From: Bordetella parapertussis
GTDB taxonomy: Bacteria; Pseudomonadota; Gammaproteobacteria; Burkholderiales; Burkholderiaceae_C
NCBI GenBank assembly: GCA_945900685.1
Contig: CAMDJS010000006.1
Span: forward strand, 1 to 38,758
Length of the DNA: 38,758 bases
Direction: 5' to 3'
Notes under the pieces: model-generated
What the model was told of the DNA's origin: nothing
The model's input: only the letters and a program-made list of their open reading frames with translations
The model's database searches: none
Shown here: in pieces, positions 25,880 through 33,728 of the stretch
Layout of the letters: each line of letters opens with the position of its first letter
Position numbering within the stretch: the stretch's first letter is position 1
Made by a program: the position numbers and the translations under genes

Positions 25880-27034
25880 TCAGGCTTGCGGGTAGGTTCC
25901 CGGCAACAGCACGCTGTGGTCTATTTTGTTGATGTCGGTGTGACCGCACAGGGCCATGCTGATATCGAGTTCTTTGTGAATGATTTGCAAAGCCTTGGTA
26001 ACTCCGGCTTCACCCATGGCACCCAAGCCGTACAACATGGCGCGTCCGATGTACGTGCCTTGTGCGCCGAGTGCACGTGCTTTCAACACGTCTTGCCCGC
26101 TGCGCACGCCGCCGTCCATGTGTACCTCAATGCCTTTGCCTACCGCTTGCACAATGCCTGGCAGCGCGTTGATGCTGGAGGCTGCGCCATCGAGTTGGCG
26201 TCCGCCGTGGTTGGAGACGATCAGGGCATCGGCGCCGCTTTCAACCGCCAGTCGTGCATCTTCCGCGTCTTGAATGCCTTTCAAAATCAGCTTGCCGCCC
26301 CAGCGTTTTTTCACCCATTCCACATCGTTCCAATTCAAGGTCGGGTCGAACTGGCCGTTGGTCCACTCCCCCAGAGAACTCATGTCATCAATGCCTTTGA
26401 CATGGCCAAAAATATTGCCAAATTTGCGGCGTGGTGTGCCCAACATGTTCAGGCACCAGCGCGGCTTGGTGGCCAAGTCCAGCAGGTTGAGCAAGGTGGG
26501 CTTGGGCGGCGCAGACAAACCGTTTTTCAAGTCGCGGTGGCGTTGCCCCAGAATTTGCAAATCCAATGTCAGCACAAGCGCCGAGCATTGCGCGGCTTTG
26601 GCGCGGTCAATCAAGCTTTCAATGAAAGAGCGATCCCGCATCACATACAGCTGAAACCAGAAATCCGGACCTACGTGTTGCGCCACATCTTCAATGGAGC
26701 AAATGCTCATGGTGGACAAGGTGAACGGGATGCCGAATTTCTTGGCGGCACGCGCCGCGAGGATTTCACCGTCGGCGTGTTGCATACCGGTCATGCCTGT
26801 GGGCGCGATGGCCACCGGCATACTGGCCGCTTGCCCGATCATGGTGGTGGCGGTGCTGCGACCCTCCATGTTGATGGCTACGCGTTGGCGCAATTTGATT
26901 TTTTGAAAATCATCTTCGTTGGCGCGGTAGGTGCTTTCGGTATAGCTTCCCGAATCCGCATATTCGAAAAACATTTTAGGCACCCGTTTTTTGGCCAGCT
27001 GTTTCAAGTCGTCAATATGTGTGATCACGCTCAT
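25880..27034 (-). CDS. FMN-dependent alpha-hydroxy-acid oxidase/dehydrogenase (LldD/MdlB family)
   Basis: Protein of 384 residues that oxidises 2-hydroxy acids such as L-lactate, glycolate or mandelate. It has the family start (FFEYADSGSYTESTYRAN), the FMN-binding APTGMTGM and LSTMSICSIEDVA segments, LTLDLQILGQRHRD, and the catalytic signature SNHGGRQLDG with active-site His and Arg. The phosphate site (DGGVRSGQDVLKA, GRAMLYG) is intact. A divergent benE suggests aromatic acids, since mandelate oxidation leads to benzoate; lactate is equally possible from sequence. The gene has its own strong terminator. Confidence 0.92.
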   Translation of the reverse strand: MSVITHIDDLKQLAKKRVPKMFFEYADSGSYTESTYRANEDDFQKIKLRQRVAINMEGRSTATTMIGQAASMPVAIAPTGMTGMQHADGEILAARAAKKFGIPFTLSTMSICSIEDVAQHVGPDFWFQLYVMRDRSFIESLIDRAKAAQCSALVLTLDLQILGQRHRDLKNGLSAPPKPTLLNLLDLATKPRWCLNMLGTPRRKFGNIFGHVKGIDDMSSLGEWTNGQFDPTLNWNDVEWVKKRWGGKLILKGIQDAEDARLAVESGADALIVSNHGGRQLDGAASSINALPGIVQAVGKGIEVHMDGGVRSGQDVLKARALGAQGTYIGRAMLYGLGAMGEAGVTKALQIIHKELDISMALCGHTDINKIDHSVLLPGTYPQA

Positions 27035-27055
27035 TCCATGCTCCTGTTTGATCAG

Positions 27056-27113
27056 CCGATGTTAGCGCTTGCGCACCGACTCCCTCAGGGCTGTGTGAAG
27101 TCATTAACATCGG
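27056..27113. promoter_or_regulatory. Split 9-bp dyad in the divergent hydroxy-acid oxidase/benE promoter region
   Basis: CCGATGTTA (27056-27064) and TAACATCGG (27105-27113) are perfect inverse complements 40 bases apart, in the 103-base gap between two divergent start codons. This could be a pair of half-sites for a regulator of both genes; a chance match is unlikely but not excluded. Confidence 0.35.
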
Positions 27114-27137
27114 GTGACCTCTTCTCCTGACCCCCTC

Positions 27138-28301
27138 ATGCGTTTCGTCAAAGATTTTTCAGTCTCCACCGTGTTGGCCGGTGCCATCACCGTGCTGGTC
27201 GGCTTCACCTCCTCGGTCGCGATTGTCTTTCAGGCGGCGTATGCCAGCGGTGCCGGTACCGCTGGGGCAGCGTCCTGGATTTGGGCTTTGGGCTTGGGCA
27301 TGGGCGTGACTTGCATCGGTTTGTCGCTGAAATTTCGCATCCCGGTCGTGACCGCTTGGTCGACAGCTGGGGCGGCCATGTTGATCACCTCGACGCCCGC
27401 TTTTTCGACGGCTGAAGTGGTGGGCGCCTTTGTGGTGGCTTCTGCGCTGACCGTGGTGGTCGGGTTTGGCGGCATATTTCAAAAGTTCATGCACCGGGTA
27501 CCTTTGCCGCTGGCGGCTGGCATGCTCGGCGGCGTGTTGTTGCGCATCGGGCTGGATGTGTTTGTGGTCATGGGCAGTCAATGGCCCATGCCTTTGATGA
27601 TGACCTTGGTGTATTTGCTCGCACAGCGGCTGTGGCCGCGCTATTCGGTGCTGTTTGCTTTGACGGCGGGCATCGTCTGGGCATTTGCAACGGATCAGGT
27701 TCACCTGGCGCAAGTGGATTGGCAGTGGGCTTACCCGGTCTGGGTAACGCCGCAGTGGTCAGTGGCTTCCTTGTTCAGTCTGGCGCTGCCTTTGTTTGTC
27801 ATCACCATGGCCTCGCAAAACATTCCGGGTGTGGCATCCATGTATGCCAACGGTTACCGCTTATCCCTATCACCTGTGATCGGTTGGATTGGCGTCATCA
27901 ATGTCTTGCTGGCTCCGTTTGGTGCATTCGCACTCAATCTGGCTGCCATCACAGCGTCTGTATGCGCCGGGCCGCAAGCGCATAAAGACCCTTCTAAGCG
28001 ATACACCGCCTCAATCAGTGCCGGTGTGTTTTACATATTGGCCGGACTGGCTGGCGCATCGGTGGTCAGTTTGTTTGCAGCCTTTCCCAAAGCCTTGGTG
28101 ATGGTGGTGGCTGGTTTGTCTTTGTTTGGCACCATCTCCAACGCTTTGGCCGTGGCCATGCAAGAACCGGCGTCCAGACAAGCCGCTTTTATAACCTTTG
28201 CCGTGACGGCCTCAGGCTTGAGTTTTTGGGGAGTCGGCGCGCCTTTTTGGGGACTTGTCGCCGGTGCACTTGCGATGCTGCTGGCGCCGGCTCGGGACTG
28301 A
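27138..28301 (+). CDS. benE: Benzoate/H+ symporter, BenE family
   Basis: Inner-membrane transporter of 387 residues with about 12 hydrophobic segments. Recognisable BenE features are the N-terminal FSVSTVLAGAITVLVGFTSS with FQAAYASGA, the SWIWALGLGMGVT stretch, PVVTAWSTAGAAML, and the mid-protein VTMASQNIPGVA-like segment (ITMASQNIPGVASMYANGY). The family imports benzoate with protons. The frame also opens at GTG 27114, but ATG 27138 gives the family-like N-terminus. It diverges from the hydroxy-acid oxidase gene. No benzoate dioxygenase genes are in the window. Confidence 0.9.
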   Translation: MRFVKDFSVSTVLAGAITVLVGFTSSVAIVFQAAYASGAGTAGAASWIWALGLGMGVTCIGLSLKFRIPVVTAWSTAGAAMLITSTPAFSTAEVVGAFVVASALTVVVGFGGIFQKFMHRVPLPLAAGMLGGVLLRIGLDVFVVMGSQWPMPLMMTLVYLLAQRLWPRYSVLFALTAGIVWAFATDQVHLAQVDWQWAYPVWVTPQWSVASLFSLALPLFVITMASQNIPGVASMYANGYRLSLSPVIGWIGVINVLLAPFGAFALNLAAITASVCAGPQAHKDPSKRYTASISAGVFYILAGLAGASVVSLFAAFPKALVMVVAGLSLFGTISNALAVAMQEPASRQAAFITFAVTASGLSFWGVGAPFWGLVAGALAMLLAPARD

Positions 28302-28317
28302 GCGCGGCGCTTCAAAT

Positions 28318-30000
28318 TCAAGCCCAAATAATGGTTTCTACCTTGCTGTACCAACCGTCCACTTGGTGTTGAACACTGAATTCAATCCGGCTTCGTTTGA
28401 TTTTCATGGTGGGTGTCAGGCAGCCGTTTTCAATCGACCAAGCCTCTTTGGCGATCACCAACATTTTGAGTTGTTCATAGTCAGCGATTTGTTGGTTGAC
28501 TTGATTGAGCAAACCCTTGAGTTCAGATTGAACCTGTTGCCTGACATCGTCGAGATGCATCTTTGGTCGCAAATCTTCGGCCAGCACCACCAAGGCATAG
28601 GCTTTGTCAAAACCACTGCCTGACACCATGGACAACTCGATCATGGGGTGTGCGTTCAAGCGGTTTTCAATCGGCGCGGGGGCGACATATTTGCCTTTGC
28701 TGGTTTTGAATTGCTCTTTGAGTCTGCCGGTGATGGTCAATTGACCATCCGCTATGCGTGAACCCAGGTCTCCTGTTTTGAAAAATCCATCGCTGGTGAA
28801 GCTTTGGGCATCCAGATCAGGACGTTTGTAGTAACCGATCATTTGCCCGGGGGATTTGATGAGGACTTCACCCTCCGGGCTGATGCGAACTTGCACGCCG
28901 GGGTAGGGAGGGCCCACAGTGCCGGGGTCGTTTTTGTCCTTGGTTTGGCTGTGCGAGTAAGCAAAATCTTCAGTCATGGCATAGCCTTCGACCAGGTTCA
29001 AACCAAGCCGGCGGTACCAGCGGATCAGGTCTGCGGGCAAGGGCGCAGAACCGCTGCCAGCGAGCTCCACTTGGTCGAGTCCGAGTCCGGTAAGTACTTT
29101 CTTTTTCACGATACCGCCCAGCACCGGGATGCCAAGCAGCAGGTTCAATTTCTTGGGCGGCATTTTGGCAAACACGCCTTGCTGGAATTTCAACCACAAG
29201 CGCGGTACCGAGATGAATATGGTGGGTCTTGCACGCTGTAAATCTTGCACAAAGGTGTCAAGGGATTCAGCAAAAAACACTTGTAAACGCCCGTGTATGA
29301 ATGCCGCAGATTCAACAAACGCCCGCTCAAACACATGCGCCAACGGCAGGTAGGACAGCATGCGGTGTCTGCGATCGCTGCCCAGGTTTTCATCCATTTG
29401 GGCAATGATGCCGCAGGCTGCTGCAGTGATGCGCTCAAAGGAATGCATGGCACCTTTGGGTTGTCCGGTTGAGCCCGAGGTGTAGATGATCATGGCCAAG
29501 TCGGTAGGTTCGCGCAAAGCGTCCCCTGCCAACGGTTGGGTGCGCGAAATGATGTCGTCCCATTTGTCGTAATGGTTGGAGGGTGCCAAAGGAAATGCAA
29601 TGCGAGGCAGTTGTGCGGGCACGCCGGGTTCTTGTTTATGCCATTCATCGAGCTTGCCGACAAACAGCAGGCTCGCCTCTGAATGTTCAAGTACAAACTT
29701 CACCGTGTCTGCTTGCTCGGTCGGAAAGATGGCCACCGTGGTGTAGCCGGCCATCCAAATCGCTAACTCGGTCATGAAGAAATGCGCGCAATTTTTAGAC
29801 AAGATGGCAATGCGTGCAGCGCGTGGCAAACCCAGTGTGGTCAGGTACGCGGCCATGCGACGGGATTGATCCATGGTCTGGGCCCATGTGTAATTTTTCA
29901 CTTGGCCTTGCCCTGTAGGCTGGGTTAAAAAAATCTCTTGGGCATGGTTTTTTTCGTGTGCATACACACGGTCAAGAATCAAGGCTGGCGCTGTCGTCAT
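28318..30000 (-). CDS. AMP-dependent long-chain acyl-CoA synthetase (FadD15-like)
   Basis: Adenylate-forming ligase of 560 residues. The P-loop-like motif is IYTSGSTGQPKGAMHS, the A5 motif GYAMTEDFAYSHS, the A7 region GFFKTGDLG, and A8 TGRLKEQFKTSKGKYVAP; the C-terminal lysine region is TPTMKIKRS. The order and the AAYLTTLGLPRAARIAI start fit long-chain fatty acyl-CoA ligases. It probably activates fatty acids for beta-oxidation or lipid synthesis. AAAGAGA lies about 10 bases before the ATG. It is convergent with benE and carries no linked beta-oxidation operon. Confidence 0.9.
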   Translation of the reverse strand: MTTAPALILDRVYAHEKNHAQEIFLTQPTGQGQVKNYTWAQTMDQSRRMAAYLTTLGLPRAARIAILSKNCAHFFMTELAIWMAGYTTVAIFPTEQADTVKFVLEHSEASLLFVGKLDEWHKQEPGVPAQLPRIAFPLAPSNHYDKWDDIISRTQPLAGDALREPTDLAMIIYTSGSTGQPKGAMHSFERITAAACGIIAQMDENLGSDRRHRMLSYLPLAHVFERAFVESAAFIHGRLQVFFAESLDTFVQDLQRARPTIFISVPRLWLKFQQGVFAKMPPKKLNLLLGIPVLGGIVKKKVLTGLGLDQVELAGSGSAPLPADLIRWYRRLGLNLVEGYAMTEDFAYSHSQTKDKNDPGTVGPPYPGVQVRISPEGEVLIKSPGQMIGYYKRPDLDAQSFTSDGFFKTGDLGSRIADGQLTITGRLKEQFKTSKGKYVAPAPIENRLNAHPMIELSMVSGSGFDKAYALVVLAEDLRPKMHLDDVRQQVQSELKGLLNQVNQQIADYEQLKMLVIAKEAWSIENGCLTPTMKIKRSRIEFSVQHQVDGWYSKVETIIWA

Positions 30001-30174
30001 GGTGTTGTCTCTTTCGATGTTGTCTATGGTTTGTTTGGTGACATCCTGTTCTTATGAGCTAAATCATACGCATTTACGTCTGCGCATTGAACTTTTTTTC
30101 TGGCCTGTAGCGCACGAACCTGACCGGTGTTTATGATCAAACCCTCTTGCAAGCTGTTTTTAGGACAAGCATTG

Positions 30175-30489
30175 ATGCGCCTCATTCACCACTTCCTCAT
30201 CATGGGCATGCTTTGCGTCTGCCCCCAAGTGTTTGCCGGTACTTACCCGTTGGGCAGCATGAGCTGCGAAGACATCGGTAGGTTTGCGTCCCAAGCCATG
30301 CAGTGGCGCGAGGATGGATTGGTTCCCAAAGATGCCAGACAGCGTTTGGAACAACTCAAGCCGGAAGATTCTGTCGAAAAGAAAAACATGCTCATGATCA
30401 TGTCCCTGGTTTATGGCGGCTATGGCGACAGTTGGACCGTGGAAGGTGCGGGAAACGCCATGCTGAAAGATTGTGAGACTGGCAGATGA
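30175..30489 (+). CDS. Small secreted protein, unknown function
   Basis: I do not recognise this 104-residue protein. It begins with a signal peptide (hydrophobic run to about residue 21, likely cleavage after VFA before GTYP). The mature part contains two cysteines, one in SMSCEDIGRFA and one near the end (LKDCETG), which could form a disulfide. The start at ATG 30175 is preferred because AGGA lies about 9 bases upstream; an upstream ATG at 30133 is in frame with a weaker site. Confidence 0.6.
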   Translation: MRLIHHFLIMGMLCVCPQVFAGTYPLGSMSCEDIGRFASQAMQWREDGLVPKDARQRLEQLKPEDSVEKKNMLMIMSLVYGGYGDSWTVEGAGNAMLKDCETGR

Positions 30490-30605
30490 AATTTCGCCGC
30501 ACATGCATTCTTGAAACGTTTTTTATTGAAACTAAGTTGGCAAAATAGCAATTAAGCCCTTTCGAGTGGGTTTCCTGTTCAGCGCCCCTAGAATGATCTC
30601 AACTC

Positions 30606-30630
30606 AATCCTCTGCGCAGAGGATTTTTTT
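30606..30630 (+). terminator. Perfect 20-bp palindrome plus T-run ahead of the adhesin-E-like gene
   Basis: AATCCTCTGC at 30606-30615 is followed immediately by its inverse complement at 30616-30625 and a T-run to 30630. The shape is that of a Rho-independent terminator for the upstream small gene. It sits only 28 bases before the next start codon, so if transcription starts before it, it would act as a leader attenuator. Confidence 0.75.
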
Positions 30631-30658
30631 ATCTGTTTTATTTTTTGGGAGTTTTGCG

Positions 30659-31078
30659 ATGAAACGCGCTTTGATACTGACTTTGCTCACCTTGTCCTCG
30701 ATGGCGCATGCAGAATGGACTTTGATGTTGAAGAATCCCGAGTTTGGTGAAAACTATTATGTGGACTTGAAAACCATCAGCGAGGTAGATGGCGCCAAGC
30801 AAATCACTACGCTGCAAGATTTCCCGGGCAGCAAAAAAGAAGCATGCAAAGGTGACAGCTGCGCTTATTTGACCAGTTCACGTATTTCTGTGCGCCACAT
30901 CGAATGCAATGCGGGTCGTCAACGCCAGATTCAGTTCACAGACTTTGACGGACAAATGGGCAACGGCGAAGTGACTCAGCAGGCCTCAGGCGGACCCGAA
31001 AAACGCTATTTTCATTGGTACTTTCCCCCTTCTGGTTCGTTTTTTGAGGCTTTGATTAAAAAGGTCTGCACCTCTTAA
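30659..31078 (+). CDS. Surface-adhesin E-like small secreted protein
   Basis: Protein of 139 residues with a signal peptide (MKRALILTLLTLSSMAHA, cleavage before EWTLM). The mature portion follows the surface-adhesin protein E pattern: a leading tryptophan strand, YYVDLKTISEVDG, then paired cysteines (CKGDSC and IECN) and a terminal KKVC. In Haemophilus the family member binds host matrix proteins, but environmental betaproteobacteria have many copies of unknown role. The ATG at 30659 has GGGAG upstream; a longer frame to 30566 lacks a signal peptide. It is convergent with the sugar dehydrogenase gene. Confidence 0.75.
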   Translation: MKRALILTLLTLSSMAHAEWTLMLKNPEFGENYYVDLKTISEVDGAKQITTLQDFPGSKKEACKGDSCAYLTSSRISVRHIECNAGRQRQIQFTDFDGQMGNGEVTQQASGGPEKRYFHWYFPPSGSFFEALIKKVCTS

Positions 31079-31104
31079 CCAAAGCACTTGAACCTCTGCC
31101 GCTG

Positions 31105-32463
31105 TCAGGGGTTGGCAACCAATTGATAGACCTTGCCGGTGCTGCCAAACGGCCCCATGCCATCATGGGTCAAGACATAGATTTCACCGTTGCGGTCTTC
31201 AGACAAACTGATGATGCGGCTGTCGATTTGAATCAGTTTCTCTAAAGCCCAGAGTTTGTCTTTGGGTGTGTTGGGTGTGGCTACAAACAACTGACCGGAC
31301 GCTTGTTTGAATGATGCACTCCAGTCGGCAATCAGCAATTTGCCTTGCAAGCCTTGAATTTGCTTGCCTCTGTACATGCGCGCACCGGTCACGGCAGTAC
31401 CGACGCCTTTGACGCCAAGCGAGGCGGAATCCGGGTGATTCACTTGCATGTTCGCGTATTCCACCACTGGTATTTCAAGTGTTTCACCTTCAAGGCCTTG
31501 TTTGACGCATTGCACAGGCGGTTTGCGCGGTATCAAGCGGTCCACGCAGTGTGAACCTTCAATCAACGGCCAGCCGTAGTTGCCCGGGCGTTTGACGCGG
31601 TAGGCGGCTTCCCACAAAGTCTCGGCAATCGCGGTGACGTACAAGTCGCCATTGCCGTTGGCGTCAAAAGCGATGCGGTAAGGATTGCGAAAACCCCAGG
31701 CCCATATTTCAGGGCGACCTTGCGTCGCATTGAAAGGATTGCCTTTGGGGATGGCATAAGACGGAAACCCGTGGTCTACATCGATGCGCAAAATCTTGCC
31801 ATACAGACTTTGCTTGTCTTGCGCCATTTTGTCCCAGTGCAACCCTTCGGCCGGCACATTGAAGGCTTCCCAGATGACAGATTTACCGATGCCGTGAGAG
31901 GCGCCGCTGTCACCCAAGCCGATGAACAGCATGCCATCCGGGCCAAACGCCATCGCGCCGCCGTTGTGTTTGCGGCTTGGCCAATCGAGTGCAATCAAGA
32001 CACGTTCAGTGTTGAGGTCCACATGAGCGACGCTGCCGGGTTTGCTGGTGAACTCTGAAACATGGCGTGTGTAATTCCAGTTTTGCGGTGCACTTGCACG
32101 CAACGGTGCGGAGTAGCTGACAAAGAAACGGCCGTTGTTGGCAAACTGCGGATGCAAGGCAAAACCGAGCAAGCCGCGCTCTTCAAAATCATTGGCAATC
32201 GGCAGCATGCGGCTGCGCAAATCTAGGAATGGCTCGGGCTGCACGCTGCCGTCAGGCAACATCAGTTTGACCAAGCCGTCTTGTTGCACGATCAGCATGC
32301 GCCCGGAGCCGTCTGGCCATTCTTCGAGATGAATAGGCGCAGTCAATTCACTGACCAGCATTTTCAAAGACAGGTTTTGTGCGTTGGCAGCTTGTCCGAA
32401 AAGCAAGCCAGACATCGCGACCACAAAGAAAATACATTGGGAAAAAAGGTGGGAGTAAGTCAT
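31105..32463 (-). CDS. PQQ-dependent sugar dehydrogenase (Gdh-B/GSDH family)
   Basis: Predicted periplasmic six-bladed propeller enzyme of 452 residues with a signal peptide ending near AANA|Q. Family landmarks are LTAPIHLEEWPDGSGRMLIVQQDG, EERGLLGFALHPQFANNGRFFVSYS, HNGGAMAFGPDGMLFIGLGDSG, GKILRIDVD, and EIWAWGFRNPYRIAFD. Members of the glucose/sorbosone dehydrogenase family oxidise sugars with PQQ and pass electrons to cytochromes, but many have unknown substrates. A cytochrome c fragment lies directly across the divergent promoter region, consistent with a former electron acceptor. Confidence 0.88.
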   Translation of the reverse strand: MTYSHLFSQCIFFVVAMSGLLFGQAANAQNLSLKMLVSELTAPIHLEEWPDGSGRMLIVQQDGLVKLMLPDGSVQPEPFLDLRSRMLPIANDFEERGLLGFALHPQFANNGRFFVSYSAPLRASAPQNWNYTRHVSEFTSKPGSVAHVDLNTERVLIALDWPSRKHNGGAMAFGPDGMLFIGLGDSGASHGIGKSVIWEAFNVPAEGLHWDKMAQDKQSLYGKILRIDVDHGFPSYAIPKGNPFNATQGRPEIWAWGFRNPYRIAFDANGNGDLYVTAIAETLWEAAYRVKRPGNYGWPLIEGSHCVDRLIPRKPPVQCVKQGLEGETLEIPVVEYANMQVNHPDSASLGVKGVGTAVTGARMYRGKQIQGLQGKLLIADWSASFKQASGQLFVATPNTPKDKLWALEKLIQIDSRIISLSEDRNGEIYVLTHDGMGPFGSTGKVYQLVANP

Positions 32464-32616
32464 GGGTACTTCAGTGAATGAATCAAAGTTTCGTTTGGGT
32501 TGAGATGTATTGGAAAAAATAGCAGGGTAGGGCGCTGTATCTTTCGGTAAGTGAATTTATAAAACAGATTCAACTTAAAGTTAAGCAGTTAAACCTTGAA
32601 TGATTAAATTTTACTG

Positions 32617-32901
32617 GTGTTGTATCTGGCTTTGGTTGTACTTGGCTACAGGCAAAAAGAATTGTTACTCGCTGCGACTCAAACCGATCTCTACCAAGGC
32701 TCTGCAGAGTCGATAGCGCCTGTTTTTAATGACGGCATCATGGCTTTCAGAATCGCGGGCGGCAAAAACACTATGCCTGCTTGGAAACAAGCATTTACCC
32801 GCGTAGAAATAGCGGATCTTGTCAGGTACATTCGGATGAAATCAAAAAAAGCTGCTGGCAACAGTGAATTGATTTTCAAAAATTGCGATTTATTCCATTG
32901 A
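32617..32901 (+). pseudogene. Cytochrome c remnant lacking the heme-binding motif
   Basis: A 94-codon open frame starting at TTG. The central part (IMAFRIAGGKNTMPAWKQAF then EIADLVRYIRMKSK) is the C-terminal end of a class I cytochrome c, with the axial Met in TMPAW and the final helix. The CxxCH heme motif that should precede it is absent in all forward frames I checked in the upstream ~150 bases, and the codons before it look unlike a signal peptide. It is therefore a 5'-truncated gene. It faces away from the PQQ dehydrogenase gene, whose partner it may have been. Confidence 0.65.
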
Positions 32902-32928
32902 AGTAAATTAATTTTGAACAGAGTGACT

Positions 32929-33405
32929 ATGAAAAAGCTTTTTATTTACCTGTCTGTGTTGTTGACATTGGCAGCACCTGCGCGCGCCGCTGAACTTGAC
33001 AACAGCGAACGCATTTATCAAGCCACTTTTGGCGTCATCACTGCTTTTGGTTTGAAAAAACAAATCGATGCGGATCCGAATTGCAAAGCACAGGCATTCA
33101 AAGATTTCGATTTGAATGTGTTCTTGGACGCGATTCCCAAGGATTTTTTAACCAAGCCTGGTCAGCGAGAAGGCATCATTAAACAATTTGCTGGCTATTT
33201 TCAACAGTTGGATCAAATTGAATTTCCAAGCGGCAAGAAAATCGATATGACTTACCAAGACATGAAGAAGTCTCCTGCCGTGGTGGAGTTCCAGCAAAAA
33301 CAAAGCGCTGACCCTTCGGCTTATTGCCAAAAAATATTTGAAATGTCAGGCGATATCTACCAAAAGCAGATTGACAGCATCCAGCAATTGGTCGTTAAAA
33401 AATAA
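32929..33405 (+). CDS. Secreted protein of unknown function
   Basis: I do not recognise this 158-residue protein. It has a signal peptide (MKKLFIYLSVLLTLAAPARA, cleavage before AELD) and a mostly helical, charged mature part with two cysteines (DPNCKAQ and AYCQKIF) that may form a disulfide. The start at ATG 32929 is chosen because it begins the signal peptide directly; TTG 32914 is in frame. It lies 27 bases after the cytochrome c remnant and is convergent with the ferredoxin gene of the ebo cluster. Confidence 0.65.
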   Translation: MKKLFIYLSVLLTLAAPARAAELDNSERIYQATFGVITAFGLKKQIDADPNCKAQAFKDFDLNVFLDAIPKDFLTKPGQREGIIKQFAGYFQQLDQIEFPSGKKIDMTYQDMKKSPAVVEFQQKQSADPSAYCQKIFEMSGDIYQKQIDSIQQLVVKK

Positions 33406-33411
33406 ATCCGA

Positions 33412-33705
33412 CTACTGCCTGCGGCTGAGTGTGATGGCTTTTTCAGGGCAAGCCGACACACACAAGCCGCATGCCAAGCAGGCATCTATGTTCGGGGTGT
33501 AAGCCACCTTCATGCCGTGCACGCGTATTTTCAATTTGTTTAAAAACCCCAGCGGCTGGAAATCCGCGTCGTCAATACGCCGGACTTCAAACACCGATTC
33601 GGGACAAACCCGCACGCAGTCGCCTTTGGCCTCGCATTTGCCAAGATTCACCACCGGGCCGAACAGTCCGGGGTCTTGTTTACATTCGGTAGAAGTGTCA
33701 GCCAT
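33412..33705 (-). CDS. Dicluster ferredoxin at the end of the ebo cluster
   Basis: Soluble electron carrier of 97 residues. The N-terminal cluster motif is Cys24-x5-Cys30-x3-Cys34-Pro (CEAKGDCVRVCPE) and the C-terminal one is CLACGLCVSACPE, a canonical CxxCxxCxxxCP. The irregular spacing in the first half suggests a 3Fe-4S or atypically ligated 4Fe-4S cluster, as in 7Fe ferredoxins; an extra Cys8 could contribute. It starts 23 bases after the eboA stop and is the last gene of the run, so it is likely co-transcribed with eboFDECA. Its partner enzyme is unknown. Confidence 0.88.
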   Translation of the reverse strand: MADTSTECKQDPGLFGPVVNLGKCEAKGDCVRVCPESVFEVRRIDDADFQPLGFLNKLKIRVHGMKVAYTPNIDACLACGLCVSACPEKAITLSRRQ

Positions 33706-33728
33706 AGCAGAAGGTGTGGAAGTCGTTG

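Noticed and set aside
25823..27130. Open frame of 435 codons opposite the hydroxy-acid oxidase gene
   Set aside because: The opposite strand encodes a complete, motif-bearing FMN enzyme with its own terminator; the plus frame has no recognisable protein.
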